A stretch of DNA of 64,000 bases from Serratia inhibens (lineage in GTDB: Bacteria > Pseudomonadota > Gammaproteobacteria > Enterobacterales > Enterobacteriaceae), in assembly GCF_003591175.1 (NCBI RefSeq), contig NZ_QYYG01000011.1, positions 114,779 through 178,778 of the forward strand, read 5' to 3'. The notes under the pieces are model-generated. The model was not told where the DNA came from. It saw nothing but the letters and a program-made list of their open reading frames with translations, and did not search any database. Shown here piece after piece: positions 10,169 through 21,962 of the stretch. The translations under genes and the position numbers were made by a program. Positions within the stretch are counted from its first letter, which is position 1. Every line of letters begins with the position of its first letter.

Positions 10169-12880
10169 TTACTTCTGCAGGCGGCCGTGGCACTGTTTGT
10201 ATTTTTTACCCGAACCGCACGGGCAAAGATCGTTGCGGCCTACCTTGCGCTCCGCGCTTGCAGGCGCATTAGGATCCTCGGTGACCAACGAATTTTCTTC
10301 GTAGTGGCTCAACTGTTGTTGTGCCGCCAGGCGCTCCGCTTCTTCACGACGTTGCAACTCCATCGCTTCAACCTCTTCCGGCATCCGCACCTGCACTTTG
10401 CTCAGTACGCTGATCACTTCGTATTTCAGCGATTCCAGCATAGTCGCAAACATGTTGAAGGATTCACGCTTGTACTCTTGCTTAGGATCTTTCTGCGCGT
10501 AACCACGCAGGTGGATACCCTGACGCAGATAGTCCATTGCCGCCAGATGCTCCTTCCACAGGGAATCCAACGTTTGCAGCATCACGCCCTTCTCGAAGTT
10601 GCGCATCATATCCGTGCCAACCACTTCTTCTTTGCGCAGATAGTCTTCCTTGGCCTTTTCCAGAATACGCTCACGCAGCGTTTCTTCGTGCAGATCCGGC
10701 TCTTTATCCAGCCACTCGGCGATAGGCATATCCAGATCGAAGTCGGTCTTCAGGCGCTCTTCCAGACCCTGAATATCCCACTCTTCTTCCAGCGACTGCG
10801 GCGTAATGTAGCTGTCGATGGTGGTCTTGAAGACGTCTTCGCGGATGCTGGCAATGGTTTCGCTCACGTCGGACACGTCCAGCAGCTCATTACGCTGGCT
10901 GTAGATAGCGCGACGCTGATCGCTGGCCACATCATCGTATTCCAGCAGTTGCTTACGAATATCGAAGTTACGGCTTTCCACTTTACGCTGCGCGTTGGCA
11001 ATCGCCTTGGTGACCCATGGGTGCTCAATGGCCTCACCCTCTTTCATACCCAGTTTACGCATCATGCCGGAAACGCGATCCGAGGCGAAAATACGCATCA
11101 GAGCATCTTCCATCGACAGGTAGAAGCGAGATGAACCGGCGTCACCCTGACGACCGGAACGGCCGCGCAGCTGGTTATCGATACGGCGCGATTCATGGCG
11201 CTCGGTACCAATGATGTGCAAACCACCCGCCTTCAATACCGCTTCATGGCGGATTTTCCAGGCCTCTTTAATTGCCGCAATTTGCTCTTCGGTTGGCTCT
11301 TCCAACTGGGCAATCTCTGCCTGCCAGCTGCCGCCCAACACGATATCGGTACCACGGCCCGCCATGTTGGTGGCGATAGTCACCGCACCTGTCTGGCCAG
11401 CCTGCGCCACGATGTCCGCTTCCATGGCGTGGAATTTGGCGTTCAGCACCTTGTGGTCGATGCCGGCTTTAGCCAGTTCGCGGGAAACGACTTCGGATTT
11501 TTCGATCGAGATAGTCCCCACCAACACCGGCTGGCCGTTGGCGGTACGCTCGCGGATATCTTCAATGATGGCGCCAATCTTCTCCAGCTCGGTCATATAG
11601 ACCAGATCCGGCATGTCTTTACGCAGCATCGGGCGGTTGGTCGGCACCACGATGGTATCCAGCTTGTAGATGGAGCTGAATTCGAACGCTTCGGTGTCGG
11701 CAGTACCTGTCATGCCGGCCAGCTTCTCGTACAAGCGGAAGTAGTTCTGGAAGGTGATGGATGCCAGCGTCTGGTTCTCGTTCTGGATTTCCACGCCTTC
11801 TTTGGCTTCCACCGCCTGATGCAGACCATCGGACCAACGACGGCCCTGCATGGTACGGCCGGTATGTTCGTCGACGATGATCACTTCACCGTCTTTCACG
11901 ATGTAGTCAACGTCGCGGGTGAACAGCACGTGCGCGCGCAAAGCGGCGGTCACATGGTGCATCAACATGATGTTGGTCGGTGAGTACAGCGACTCCCCTT
12001 CTTCCATAATGCCGGCTTCCACCAGCATTTCTTCGATCAGGATCAGGCCGCGTTCGGTCAGGTGCACCTGGCGCGCTTTCTCGTCTACCGAGAAGTGACC
12101 TTCGCCCTGGAAGGAGTCTGAATCCTCTTTTTCCTGACGGATAAGCTTTGGAATCAGCTTGTTAACCTTGATGTACATTTCTGAGCTGTCTTCGGCCGGG
12201 CCGGAGATGATCAGCGGAGTACGGGCTTCATCGATCAGGATGGAGTCAACCTCATCCACCAGCGCATAGTGCAGCTTGCGCTGAACGCGCTCTTCCGGGC
12301 TGAACGCCATGTTGTCGCGCAGATAGTCGAAACCGTATTCGTTGTTGGTACCGTAGGTAATATCGGCGGCATAGGCTTCACGCTTGGCCGGCGCAGGCAT
12401 GCCCGGCAGGTTGATACCGATGCTCAGACCAAGGAACTCGAACAGCGGACGGTTGTTTTCGGCGTCACGCTGTGCCAAATAGTCATTGACGGTCACTACG
12501 TGCACACCGCGGCCGCTCAGGGCGTTCAGGTAGGCGGGCAGGGTTGCGGTCAGCGTTTTACCTTCACCGGTACGCATTTCCGCGATGCAGCGATCGTTCA
12601 GTACCATACCGCCCAGCAACTGCACGTCGAAATGGCGCATCCCGAATACGCGCTTGCTCGCCTCACGTACCACGGCGAAAGCTTCCGGGAGCAGATTTTC
12701 CAGCACTTCACCCTTTTCCAGGCGCGCACGGAACTCGTTGGTCTTGGCTTTCAGCTCGTCGTCGGACAGCTTTTCCATGTCCGGTTCCATGCGGTTGATC
12801 AGTTCAACCGACTTACGCATGCGACGCAGTGTACGATCGTTACGGCTACCAAAAACTTTGGTCAATAATTTCACTAACAT
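10169..12880 (-). CDS. secA: Preprotein translocase ATPase SecA
   Basis: Motor ATPase that drives preproteins through SecYEG. 903 residues (E. coli 901). Walker A GEGKT is at 105-109 and the DEVD box falls in [18 protein letters not shown]. The C-terminal zinc site that binds SecB has Cys886, Cys888, Cys897 and His898 ([13 protein letters not shown]). The start [14 protein letters not shown] matches the family; starts further upstream are spurious. It follows secM by 90 bp on the same strand, and SecM stalling is known to control exposure of the secA ribosome site in E. coli. Confidence 0.98.
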   Translation of the reverse strand: MLVKLLTKVFGSRNDRTLRRMRKSVELINRMEPDMEKLSDDELKAKTNEFRARLEKGEVLENLLPEAFAVVREASKRVFGMRHFDVQLLGGMVLNDRCIAEMRTGEGKTLTATLPAYLNALSGRGVHVVTVNDYLAQRDAENNRPLFEFLGLSIGINLPGMPAPAKREAYAADITYGTNNEYGFDYLRDNMAFSPEERVQRKLHYALVDEVDSILIDEARTPLIISGPAEDSSEMYIKVNKLIPKLIRQEKEDSDSFQGEGHFSVDEKARQVHLTERGLILIEEMLVEAGIMEEGESLYSPTNIMLMHHVTAALRAHVLFTRDVDYIVKDGEVIIVDEHTGRTMQGRRWSDGLHQAVEAKEGVEIQNENQTLASITFQNYFRLYEKLAGMTGTADTEAFEFSSIYKLDTIVVPTNRPMLRKDMPDLVYMTELEKIGAIIEDIRERTANGQPVLVGTISIEKSEVVSRELAKAGIDHKVLNAKFHAMEADIVAQAGQTGAVTIATNMAGRGTDIVLGGSWQAEIAQLEEPTEEQIAAIKEAWKIRHEAVLKAGGLHIIGTERHESRRIDNQLRGRSGRQGDAGSSRFYLSMEDALMRIFASDRVSGMMRKLGMKEGEAIEHPWVTKAIANAQRKVESRNFDIRKQLLEYDDVASDQRRAIYSQRNELLDVSDVSETIASIREDVFKTTIDSYITPQSLEEEWDIQGLEERLKTDFDLDMPIAEWLDKEPDLHEETLRERILEKAKEDYLRKEEVVGTDMMRNFEKGVMLQTLDSLWKEHLAAMDYLRQGIHLRGYAQKDPKQEYKRESFNMFATMLESLKYEVISVLSKVQVRMPEEVEAMELQRREEAERLAAQQQLSHYEENSLVTEDPNAPASAERKVGRNDLCPCGSGKKYKQCHGRLQK

Positions 12881-12970
12881 GATGTTTAATATCTCTGTCA
12901 TGACGGCCAGCACAGGCAGTCAACTTGCTGTTATTTTTAGGTTTTGTCGCCCAAAGGGCAAAGAATCAGC

Positions 12971-13498
12971 TTACGCCATTGGCCCGGCGCGGATGCCCCG
13001 CACCTGCGCGAGCCACAACCCGGTCTGGTGCTGCGCGAAAGCGGGCAGCACGGCATGATGGGTATTACGAATGATGGTCGGCGGCTTCGGCTCATGCGTC
13101 AGCAGCGCGTTAAGTGTAGAAAGCAGCGCAAGTTGCGCCACCTGCAACGGAGGTTCAGCGACTTCCGCCTCGCTTTCCTGCACCCGTGCGTAGACTGCCT
13201 GCGGCGCAAGTGCAAAAGAGAGGTGACGAATGACGGTACGAAGCGCATGCTGGTGCCAGTAGTCGACGCTGAAGGTCGGGCGGCGGTGCGCTTCTTGCAG
13301 CAACGCCAGGCTATTAAAGGCGCCGCTGGCGGAATTTTGCCGGTTCAGGCTGGACGAGGTGCTCGGCAGAGCGGTTTGATCGGAGCTGCCTGACAGATTT
13401 GAAGGTACGCCAAGCGTGGCCGCGACCATCCCTAACAGGAGATGGGGCCAGAAATAACGTCTGCCAAATTGTCGCCAACGATTTAGAATACCGATCAC
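12971..13498 (-). CDS. secM: Secretion monitor SecM with altered arrest motif
   Basis: Secreted regulatory peptide whose translation arrest controls secA. 175 residues from a GTG start, as in E. coli. The N-terminus [20 protein letters not shown] and hydrophobic segment form the signal sequence. The C-terminal arrest region reads [15 protein letters not shown], so Trp162, Arg170, Gly172 and Pro173 match the E. coli arrest residues W155, R163, G165 and P166. The position of E. coli Phe150 is His157; a Phe occurs three residues earlier (154). Only two residues follow the arrest proline, against four in E. coli. The start is 26 bp from the divergent DUF721 gene. Confidence 0.93.
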   Translation of the reverse strand: MIGILNRWRQFGRRYFWPHLLLGMVAATLGVPSNLSGSSDQTALPSTSSSLNRQNSASGAFNSLALLQEAHRRPTFSVDYWHQHALRTVIRHLSFALAPQAVYARVQESEAEVAEPPLQVAQLALLSTLNALLTHEPKPPTIIRNTHHAVLPAFAQHQTGLWLAQVRGIRAGPMA

Positions 13499-13524
13499 GA
13501 GTTTATAATCCGCCGGAGCCCATT

Positions 13525-14049
13525 ATGCGCGATAGCCGTCCACAATTATTAGATGTCCTGTTCGACGACGCGTCTGCAGAAGACAAAGGGCCGCTGCATA
13601 ACGTCCAGCAACGCGCTGTGGCGCTGCTTAAGCTTAACCGTGCAGTGAAAGGCGTATTGCCCGTTCAACTGCATCCCTGGTGCCGCGTCGCGAATTTCCG
13701 ACAGGGTATTTTAGTGCTAGAAACGGCCAATGCCAGCTGGCTGATGCGCCTGCGCTACGAACAACCGGCTCTATTATCTGCACTACGAGCGCAAATTCTA
13801 CCATCATTGTCGTCGATCGACATCAGGATTAATCCGGCCTTGATGGCAAAAGGGAGCAACCTTGTGCAGGATGCCGCAAAAACCTTGGGAAATACGCAGA
13901 CAAAAGTGCCCATGCGGCATCTGAGTCAGGAAAGTGCTGAGGAATTAAGGGGATTGGCGAGCCGGAGCCCGGAAAAACTGCGCAAGGTATTGGAACGACT
14001 GGCGTCGCTGGCCGGAGAGAGTGCCAACGCTACCAGTCGTAAGAAGTAA
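13525..14049 (+). CDS. DUF721 (DciA-like) protein
   Basis: 174 residues. It starts MRDSRPQLLDVLFDD and has the DUF721 core (LNRAVKGVLPVQLHPWCRVANFR then ILVLETANASWLMRLRYEQP). DUF721 is the family of DciA, the loader or operator of the replicative helicase DnaB in most bacteria lacking DnaC. The C-terminal third is rich in Ser, Arg and Lys and may be flexible. It diverges from secM and converges on lpxC with only 14 bp between stops. E. coli K-12, to my knowledge, has no gene here. Family assignment is fairly secure; helicase loading in this organism is inference. Confidence 0.75.
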   Translation: MRDSRPQLLDVLFDDASAEDKGPLHNVQQRAVALLKLNRAVKGVLPVQLHPWCRVANFRQGILVLETANASWLMRLRYEQPALLSALRAQILPSLSSIDIRINPALMAKGSNLVQDAAKTLGNTQTKVPMRHLSQESAEELRGLASRSPEKLRKVLERLASLAGESANATSRKK

Positions 14050-14063
14050 TCAGCAGTATCGGC

Positions 14064-15044
<981 letters not shown>

Positions 15045-15084
15045 TTAGCACAAAGAGCGGAGATTCCAAATTCTCAGGATATTC

Positions 15085-16239
15085 TTAGTCTGCCTGCTTG
15101 CGCAGGAAGGCAGGAATATCAAGATAGTCGGGCTCTTTATTAGGCTGCGCAGTCGGATCGTTGACCACCTTGGCGGCTGGTTTCACTTCCTGCGGCAGCG
15201 GCGACATGCCGTGCTGCTGGTAGCGATGATCCATCACTGGCTGGCTAACCTGCTTATTGGTCACCAGAGTGATTTCAGGACGTTTGTCCATGCCGATACC
15301 GGTCGCAACCACGGTCACGCGCAGTTCGTCGTTCATTTCCGGATCCAGCGAAGTACCGATAACCACGGTAGCGTTGTCGGAAGCGAAAGCACGAATGGTG
15401 TTACCCACAGTTTCGAACTCATCCAGACGCAGGTCGAAACCGGCGGTGATGTTGACCAGAACGCCGCGAGCGCCGGACAGGTCGATGTCTTCCAGCAGTG
15501 GGCTGGAGATCGCCATTTCCGCCGCTTCTTCAGCGCGGTCTTCACCACAGGCAACGCCGGAACCCATCATCGCGTAGCCCATTTCGGACATCACGGTGCG
15601 CACGTCGGCGAAGTCGACGTTCATCAGGCCCGGACGGGTGATCAGCTCGGCGATCCCCTGCACCGCACCTTTCAGCACGTCGTTGGCCGCGCCGAACGCG
15701 TCCAGCAGAGAAATGCCACGACCCAGAACTTTCAACAGCTTGTCGTTCGGGATAGTGATCAGTGAGTCCACATGTTTGGACAGCTCTGCAATACCCTGCT
15801 CAGCGAACGCCATGCGTTTCTTGCCTTCAAAATTGAAAGGCTTGGTAACCACGGCCACTGTCAAAATACCCAGATCTTTAGCAACTTCAGCCACAACAGG
15901 TGCTGCACCGGTACCGGTACCGCCGCCCATGCCGGCTGCAATGAAGACCATGTCTGCGCCATCGAGCGCGGCACGCAGAGCTTCACGATCTTCTTCCGCT
16001 GAATTGCGACCCACTTCAGGGTTCGCGCCAGCACCCAGACCTTTGGTAATACCACTACCGATCTGGATGGTTTGGCCAACTGCCGTTTTACGAAGCGCCT
16101 GAGCGTCTGTATTAACGGCGAAGAATTCAACACCTTCGATGCGCTCGCGCACCATGTGTTCAACGGCGTTGCCACCGCCACCGCCGACGCCGATGACTTT
16201 AATCACCGCGTCATTGGTTAGTTCCATTGGTTCAAACAT
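15085..16239 (-). CDS. ftsZ: Cell division GTPase FtsZ
   Basis: Tubulin-like GTPase forming the Z ring. 384 residues (E. coli 383). The tubulin signature [10 protein letters not shown] is at about residues 104-113. The T7 synergy loop ([11 protein letters not shown]) is present, as is the conserved C-terminal peptide [11 protein letters not shown], which docks FtsA, ZipA and ZapD. The linker between core and tail is about 50 residues and rich in Pro, Lys and Gln. ftsA ends 74 bp upstream. In E. coli extra ftsZ promoters lie inside ftsQ and ftsA; I did not resolve them here. Confidence 0.98.
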   Translation of the reverse strand: MFEPMELTNDAVIKVIGVGGGGGNAVEHMVRERIEGVEFFAVNTDAQALRKTAVGQTIQIGSGITKGLGAGANPEVGRNSAEEDREALRAALDGADMVFIAAGMGGGTGTGAAPVVAEVAKDLGILTVAVVTKPFNFEGKKRMAFAEQGIAELSKHVDSLITIPNDKLLKVLGRGISLLDAFGAANDVLKGAVQGIAELITRPGLMNVDFADVRTVMSEMGYAMMGSGVACGEDRAEEAAEMAISSPLLEDIDLSGARGVLVNITAGFDLRLDEFETVGNTIRAFASDNATVVIGTSLDPEMNDELRVTVVATGIGMDKRPEITLVTNKQVSQPVMDHRYQQHGMSPLPQEVKPAAKVVNDPTAQPNKEPDYLDIPAFLRKQAD

Positions 16240-16313
16240 AGTTTCTCTCCGTTTTGTGCCTGTCGCTGCGAGATCATAAAAAGATTACTCAGCATGATCT
16301 CTTTGTTGAAACA

Positions 16314-17570
16314 TTAAAACTCTTTTCTCAGCCAGCTATTGATACGTTTAAACCAATTGCCCACCGAGGCGCGTTTTTCTACTTCTGCCTCACCGCTCAG
16401 GTGAGACTCTTTTCCATAGTGCAGCAGACCTACCGCCGTAGAGTAGTAAGGCTCCTGCGCATAATCCGTCAGACCCGTGATGTTCAAGGGTTGGCCGATG
16501 CGTACCTGGGTGTGGAACACCCGTTGCGCACAAGCTGCCAGGCCATCAATCTGGGCGGCGCCACCGGTCAGCACAATACCCGCTGCCAGATGATGCTTCA
16601 CCCCTTGCTGACGCAGTTGCTCCTGCAATTGCAAAATTTCATCGTTAACCAGATTCAACAGTTCGGTGTAGCGTGGCTCAATCACTTCAGCCAGTGTCTG
16701 TCTTTGCAGACTACGAGGAGGACGTCCTCCAACGCTTGGCACCTCTACACTTTCATCCTTGCTAACAATCGACCCAAGCGCACAGCCGTGTCGAACTTTG
16801 ATCGCTTCCGCGTCTGTCGGCGGCGTGCCGAAGGCGTAGGCGATATCGCTGGTGACCACGTTCCCGGCGTAAGGGATCACTTTGGTGTGGCGCAGCGCAC
16901 CGCCGGTGTACACCGCCATATCCATGGTGCCGCCGCCGATATCCACCACACAAACGCCAAGTTCGCGCTCATCCTCGGTCAGTACCGCATAGCTGGCGGC
17001 CAGACCGGCGAAAATAAGTTGGTCAACTTTCAGACCACAGCGTTCTACCGCTTTGACAATGTTCTTTGCCATATCGTTATGGCAGGTAATCAGGTGCACC
17101 TTGGCCTGCATGCGCACGCCGGACAACCCAACCGGGTTCTTGATGCCTTCCTGATAGTCGATGGCGTATTCCTGAGGGATAACGTGCAGGATGCGGTGTT
17201 CGTCACGTACGCGTACCGATTTAGCGGTATGCACCACGTTCTCCACATCTTCCTGCGTCACTTCCTCTTCGGAAATAGGAACCATCCCTATCTCGTTCTG
17301 ACAGCTGATGTGTTTGCCCGATAATGCCAGGTAAACCGAAGAAATCTGGCAATCCGCCATCAGCTCGGCCTGATCGATAGCACGCTGTACGCATTTGACT
17401 ACCGATTCCAGGTCGTTAACGCCACCCTTATCCATACCGCGAGACGGGCAGCTGCCCACCCCGATAATGTTGACCATGCCATCGGGCAGAACTTCCCCTA
17501 CCAATGCGGAGACTTTTGCAGTACCGATCTCCAGTCCAACTACCAGTTTTCTGTCCGTCGACTTGATCAT
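16314..17570 (-). CDS. ftsA: Cell division actin-like protein FtsA
   Basis: Actin-family ATPase that anchors FtsZ filaments to the inner membrane. 418 residues. The phosphate-1 segment [15 protein letters not shown] is at about 13-27, and [14 protein letters not shown] is the phosphate-2 loop. The extreme C-terminus [14 protein letters not shown] is the amphipathic membrane-targeting helix. The ATG overlaps the ftsQ stop (ATGA), indicating coupling. It precedes ftsZ in the usual order. Confidence 0.98.
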   Translation of the reverse strand: MIKSTDRKLVVGLEIGTAKVSALVGEVLPDGMVNIIGVGSCPSRGMDKGGVNDLESVVKCVQRAIDQAELMADCQISSVYLALSGKHISCQNEIGMVPISEEEVTQEDVENVVHTAKSVRVRDEHRILHVIPQEYAIDYQEGIKNPVGLSGVRMQAKVHLITCHNDMAKNIVKAVERCGLKVDQLIFAGLAASYAVLTEDERELGVCVVDIGGGTMDMAVYTGGALRHTKVIPYAGNVVTSDIAYAFGTPPTDAEAIKVRHGCALGSIVSKDESVEVPSVGGRPPRSLQRQTLAEVIEPRYTELLNLVNDEILQLQEQLRQQGVKHHLAAGIVLTGGAAQIDGLAACAQRVFHTQVRIGQPLNITGLTDYAQEPYYSTAVGLLHYGKESHLSGEAEVEKRASVGNWFKRINSWLRKEF

Positions 17571-18418
17571 TGTTGTTTTGCCTGTGCCTGATTCTGTTGC
17601 TGATTACTGTTCTGCTGACCGTCTACCGCCTGCGGGTCGATCAATACCGGTGTCCAACCTACCGAGGCACCGGACTCGTAGCGCAAGTCGACATAGTTGA
17701 CGCGCTTGCTTTCCGCCTGCCCCTGCTGCAGCAATACCGGATAGAGCTCGATAAACCGCTGCAGGCGTCCGGTACGATCGTCGCGTCCCAGCTCCAGCCG
17801 AACATCATTATCCAAAGCCAGCTGCCAGGAATGGCGGGCGCTCATGGCCGCCATTTTCAGCGTAAACTTGCTGGCCGCTAACATGTTGCTCATGGCCTGA
17901 TAGCCTTCCAGAACATCCTGTTCGCTCCCTTCCGGGCCATAGAGCAACGGCAATTTCTGTTTGCCGATTCGTTCTGCCGGCACGCTGAAGGATTTGCCTT
18001 CGGCGTCCACCATATGTAAATCATTCCAGCGCGCCACCGGGACATACTCGACCAGGTGGATCTTCAGCTCGTCCGGCCACTGCTTGCGCACGCTGGCCTG
18101 CTTGATCCACGGCAGGCGTTCAATCTGTTGCTGGATGACATCGACATCCTGCGTCATGAAGGTGCCCGGTGCTCCCAGCGCCAGAATCGCCTGGCGAATA
18201 TCATCGTTAGTGGTGTAGTGGCGCTCGCCGGTAACCACCAACCGTGAGAGCGGCAGTCGGCTGGCGTCCTTCATCCAGCCAATGACCATCCAGCCACTCC
18301 ACAGGACCGTTCCCAGCACCATCAGCAGGAAAACCATTCCCGCCAATTGGGTTCCATTGCTGCGGCGCGGGTTGTTATCCACCTCGCGTTCACGCGCATT
18401 CAGGGCAGCTTGCGACAT
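17567..18418 (-). CDS. ftsQ: Cell division protein FtsQ
   Basis: Bitopic divisome protein linking early and late components through FtsB-FtsL. 283 residues (E. coli 276). A cytoplasmic N-terminus of about 25 residues is followed by one membrane helix ([21 protein letters not shown], about 28-48). The POTRA domain starts at [13 protein letters not shown] and is followed by the beta domain. The last 20 residues are strikingly Gln-rich ([16 protein letters not shown]), a low-complexity periplasmic tail. It starts 1 bp after the ddlB stop. Confidence 0.97.
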   Translation of the reverse strand: MSQAALNAREREVDNNPRRSNGTQLAGMVFLLMVLGTVLWSGWMVIGWMKDASRLPLSRLVVTGERHYTTNDDIRQAILALGAPGTFMTQDVDVIQQQIERLPWIKQASVRKQWPDELKIHLVEYVPVARWNDLHMVDAEGKSFSVPAERIGKQKLPLLYGPEGSEQDVLEGYQAMSNMLAASKFTLKMAAMSARHSWQLALDNDVRLELGRDDRTGRLQRFIELYPVLLQQGQAESKRVNYVDLRYESGASVGWTPVLIDPQAVDGQQNSNQQQNQAQAKQQ

Positions 18419-18419
18419 A

Positions 18420-19340
18420 TCAGTCGGCCAACTCCAAAATTCTCGCTACCAGCTGCGAGAAGCTTAAACCAGACTGGCGCGCTGCCATCGGCACCAGGCT
18501 ATGACTGGTCATGCCCGGCGAGGTGTTCACCTCAAGCAGATAGAAGCTGCCATCGCTATCCTGCATCACATCCACGCGGCCCCAGCCGCTGCAGTCCAGT
18601 CCACGGTAGGCGCGTAACGCCAGCGCGGCCATTTCGGCCTCTTGTTCAGCGCCCAGGCCACTTGGACAGAAATACTGGGTATCGTCCGAAATGTACTTGG
18701 CTTGGTAGTCGTAAAATACGCCTGCCGGCTGAATACGGATCGAAGGCAGAACCTGGTCACCCAGCATGGCTACGGTGTATTCAGGGCCGCTCAGCCACTT
18801 CTCCACCAGCACGTCGTCGTCATGGCGGAAACCTTCTTCCAGCGCGGCCTCAAGGGCAGTGCGCTCGGTCACCTTGCTCATGCCAACGCTGGAGCCTTCG
18901 CGGCTCGGCTTGACGATCAGCGGCAGGCCCAGAGCCTCCACGCGAGCAATCAGGCTCTGTTTCTCTGCGCCGGCATATTGCCGGCGGTTCAGCGCCACAT
19001 AAGGTGCGACCGGCAGCCCCATCGACTGCCACACCATCTTGGTGCGCCACTTGTCCATGGTCAGCGCCGACGCCATCACGCCACTGCCGGTATAAGGCAG
19101 CTCAAGGAATTCCAGCATCCCCTGCAGGGTGCCATCCTCGCCACCACGCCCGTGCAGCGCGATAAACACTTTGGTAAACCCATGTTCTTTAAGCTGGGTT
19201 ACCGGGAAATCGCGGATATCGATGCCATGGGCGTCGATACCGGCTTCCCGCAGCCCTGCCAGCACGGCAGCGCCCGATTGCAATGACACTTCACGTTCAG
19301 CGGAGGTGCCACCCAGCAGTACGGCAACTTTATCAGCCAT
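18420..19340 (-). CDS. ddlB: D-alanine--D-alanine ligase B
   Basis: ATP-grasp ligase making the D-Ala-D-Ala dipeptide for peptidoglycan precursors. 306 residues, as in E. coli. It starts [23 protein letters not shown], the N-terminal substrate-binding signature. The central [12 protein letters not shown] loop and the metal-binding segment [16 protein letters not shown] are intact. Its start overlaps the murC end by 8 bases, and ftsQ follows after 1 bp. Confidence 0.97.
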   Translation of the reverse strand: MADKVAVLLGGTSAEREVSLQSGAAVLAGLREAGIDAHGIDIRDFPVTQLKEHGFTKVFIALHGRGGEDGTLQGMLEFLELPYTGSGVMASALTMDKWRTKMVWQSMGLPVAPYVALNRRQYAGAEKQSLIARVEALGLPLIVKPSREGSSVGMSKVTERTALEAALEEGFRHDDDVLVEKWLSGPEYTVAMLGDQVLPSIRIQPAGVFYDYQAKYISDDTQYFCPSGLGAEQEAEMAALALRAYRGLDCSGWGRVDVMQDSDGSFYLLEVNTSPGMTSHSLVPMAARQSGLSFSQLVARILELAD

Positions 19341-20808
19341 GATGTTCCTCCTCTTTTTTCTGTGGCTGCAGCTTCAGCTCAGCCAGTTTGCGGGCGATTT
19401 TGCCCACGTTACCGGCGCCTTGCACCAACACCAGATCGTCGGCCTGCAGCAGTTGCGCCAGCGTTTCCGGTACGATGTCCGCATCGGAAACCAGGATCGG
19501 ATCCAGCTTGCCGCGGCTGCGAATGGTACGGCACAGCGAGCGGCTGTCCGCCCCCGGGATTACCGCTTCACCCGCGGAGTACACATCGAGCATCAGTAGC
19601 ACATCGACCTGTGACAACACGTTGGCGAAGTCGTCGTAGAGATCGCGGGTACGTGTGTAACGGTGCGGCTGGAAAATCATCACCAGACGTTTCTCCGGCC
19701 AGCCGGCGCGTGCAGCTTTCAGCGTCACGTCGACTTCGGTCGGATGGTGGCCATAGTCGTCGACCAGCATCGCGCTGCCGCTTTTGCCGTTCACCGGCTC
19801 CAGCGGGAACTCGCCCAGGAAATCAAAGCGGCGACCTGTGCCCTGGAAGCCCGCCAGTGCACGCAAGATGTATTCGTCGTCAATGCCTTCTTCTGTCGCC
19901 ACCGCCACTGCCGCCGCCGCATTCAACGCGTTGTGGCGGCCCGGGGCATTCAGGGTCACCGTCATCAAGGGCTTATCCTGGCGGCTCAGCGTAAAGTGGC
20001 CCTGCGGCCCAACCTGGCGATAACTCTCAATGCGCACATCGGCATCTTCGTTGAAGCCGTAGGTAGTGATATGGCGGCCCACGCGTGGCAGCAGTTCGCG
20101 CACCACCGGGTCATCAACACACATCACCGCACGGCCGTAGAACGGCAGGTTGTGCAAAAAGTTGATAAACGTCTGCTTCAGGTTCTCGAAATCGCCCTGG
20201 TAGGTATCCATGTGGTCGGGTTCGATATTGGTGACAATCGCCACCATCGGTTGCAAGTGCAGGAACGACGCGTCGCTCTCATCCGCTTCCGCGATCAGGT
20301 AACGGCTGGACCCCAGACGCGCATGAGTTCCGGCCGCTTTCACCAGCCCGCCATTGACAAAGGTCGGGTCCAGGCCGGCTTCGGCGTAAATGCTCGATAC
20401 CATCGCCGTGGTCGTGGTCTTGCCGTGCGTACCGGCGACGGCAATGCCGTGACGGAAACGCATCAGTTCGGCCAGCATCTCCGCGCGGCGGATAACCGGG
20501 ATACGCGCTTCACGGGCAGCGACAATCTCCGGGTTGTCGGCGGAAATCGCGGTGGAGACCACCACTACGCTCGCATCCTGTACGTTTTCCGGGCGGTGAT
20601 GGAAATAAATCGTCGCCCCGAGCGCGCTCAACTGTTGGGTTACCGGGTTAGGCGCCAGGTCGGAGCCGCTGATCTGATAACCTTCGTTAGCCAACACTTC
20701 GGCGATACCACCCATGCCGGCACCACCGATGCCGACAAAGTGAATGTGCCGGACGCGTCGCATCTCGGGCACGATAGTACGTAGTTTCGCCAGTTGTTGT
20801 GTATTCAT
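19333..20808 (-). CDS. murC: UDP-N-acetylmuramate--L-alanine ligase MurC
   Basis: Adds L-Ala to UDP-MurNAc, the first amino acid of the stem peptide. 491 residues, the E. coli length, starting [19 protein letters not shown]. The Rossmann motif [12 protein letters not shown] is at about 23-34, and the ATP P-loop [12 protein letters not shown] is at about 125-136. A start twelve codons upstream in the murG-murC gap is not supported by the family. Followed by ddlB with overlap; separated from murG by 86 bp, the largest gap inside the mur block. Confidence 0.97.
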   Translation of the reverse strand: MNTQQLAKLRTIVPEMRRVRHIHFVGIGGAGMGGIAEVLANEGYQISGSDLAPNPVTQQLSALGATIYFHHRPENVQDASVVVVSTAISADNPEIVAAREARIPVIRRAEMLAELMRFRHGIAVAGTHGKTTTTAMVSSIYAEAGLDPTFVNGGLVKAAGTHARLGSSRYLIAEADESDASFLHLQPMVAIVTNIEPDHMDTYQGDFENLKQTFINFLHNLPFYGRAVMCVDDPVVRELLPRVGRHITTYGFNEDADVRIESYRQVGPQGHFTLSRQDKPLMTVTLNAPGRHNALNAAAAVAVATEEGIDDEYILRALAGFQGTGRRFDFLGEFPLEPVNGKSGSAMLVDDYGHHPTEVDVTLKAARAGWPEKRLVMIFQPHRYTRTRDLYDDFANVLSQVDVLLMLDVYSAGEAVIPGADSRSLCRTIRSRGKLDPILVSDADIVPETLAQLLQADDLVLVQGAGNVGKIARKLAELKLQPQKKEEEHHG

Positions 20809-20824
20809 CACTCTCTCTAATCCG

Positions 20825-20842
20825 GGCCCGGCATGCCGGGCC
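20825..20842. repeat. GC-rich palindrome between murG and murC
   Basis: A perfect 18-nt palindrome GGCCCGGCATGCCGGGCC lies in the 86-bp murG-murC spacer. A degenerate second half-copy (AGGCCCGGCGTACCG) is about 24 bp away. No T run follows on the minus strand, so it is not a classical terminator. It could be a REP-like remnant or an mRNA-stabilising hairpin. Confidence 0.6.
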
Positions 20843-20894
20843 ACTACATGACATTTCTTTGATTCAGGCCCGGCGTACCGAACCCCTGCATTAT

Positions 20895-21959
20895 TTATTT
20901 GGCAACCCGCACCAGCTCAGCCGCCACGCGCTCGGTGGCGTCCGGAATAGCCACTGCACGCGCTTTTTCTGCCATCGCCAGCAACTGCGGGCGATCCCAA
21001 CCAGCCAGTAACTCAGCCACCGCATCGGCATTGAACTGCGGTTGTTCGATGATCTTCGCCGCGCCGGCTTCTTCCAGCGGACGGGCATTCCAGTACTGCT
21101 GCCGGTCTTTATGCTGGAACGGCACAAATATCGCCGGCAGGCCCGCGGCGGCGATCTCGCTGACGGTCAGCGCGCCGGAACGGCAAACCACTACGTCAGC
21201 CCAGGCGTAAGCCGCAGCCATGTCATCGATAAACTCGGTCACCTTATGTTGCGTCTGCCCTACCCTCTCGTAGTCGCGCAGCACGTTTTCCAGTGCACCT
21301 TTGCCTACCTGATGCCAGAGCGTAATTCTATCGCCCAATCTCGCCGCGACTTCAGGAACTGTCTGATTCAGCACCCGGGCCCCCTGACTTCCGCCAATCA
21401 CCAGCACGCGGATAGGCCCTTCACGCCCGGTCAGTCGTTCCGCCGGCAGCGGCAGCGCCAGTACGTCGGTGCGTACCGGGTTGCCCACGACATCCGCGTT
21501 CGGGAACGCGCCTGGGAACGCCTGCAATACTTTTTTGGCGATGCGCGCCAACCAGCGGTTGGTCAGCCCGGCAATGCCGTTTTGTTCGTGCAGCACCACC
21601 GGGATGCCGCACAACCACGCCGCCAAACCGCCGGGACCGGAAACGTAACCGCCCATGCCGAGTACCACGTCCGGTTGGTAGCTGCGCATAATCGCCTTCG
21701 CCTGGCGTACCGCATGCCAGATACGCAACGGCGCGCTCAGCTGTGCCTTCAGCCCTTTGCCGCGCAGGCCGGAAATACGGATGAAATCAATCTCGATCCC
21801 GTGCTTTGGCACCAGATCGGCTTCCATTCGGTCTGCGGTTCCGAGCCAGCGCACCTGCCAGCCCTGCGCCATCAGATGATGCGCGACCGCCAGCCCCGGG
21901 AACACGTGTCCGCCGGTACCGCCTGCCATCACCATTAAACGCTTAGGTTTCCCGCTCAT
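20895..21959 (-). CDS. murG: Lipid II synthase MurG (GlcNAc transferase)
   Basis: Peripheral inner-membrane GT-B glycosyltransferase that adds GlcNAc to lipid I. 354 residues (E. coli 355). The first G-loop is [16 protein letters not shown] (about 11-26), and the second nucleotide-binding segment is [15 protein letters not shown]. The UDP-GlcNAc site motif ([24 protein letters not shown]) is complete. ftsW ends 3 bp upstream, so the two are co-translated neighbours. murC follows after a spacer with a palindrome. Confidence 0.97.
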   Translation of the reverse strand: MSGKPKRLMVMAGGTGGHVFPGLAVAHHLMAQGWQVRWLGTADRMEADLVPKHGIEIDFIRISGLRGKGLKAQLSAPLRIWHAVRQAKAIMRSYQPDVVLGMGGYVSGPGGLAAWLCGIPVVLHEQNGIAGLTNRWLARIAKKVLQAFPGAFPNADVVGNPVRTDVLALPLPAERLTGREGPIRVLVIGGSQGARVLNQTVPEVAARLGDRITLWHQVGKGALENVLRDYERVGQTQHKVTEFIDDMAAAYAWADVVVCRSGALTVSEIAAAGLPAIFVPFQHKDRQQYWNARPLEEAGAAKIIEQPQFNADAVAELLAGWDRPQLLAMAEKARAVAIPDATERVAAELVRVAK

Positions 21960-21962
21960 CCC

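Noticed and set aside
10187..11983. Plus-strand frames of 315 and 262 codons opposite secA.
   Set aside because: They mirror secA and are rich in Phe, Leu, His and Gln without motifs.
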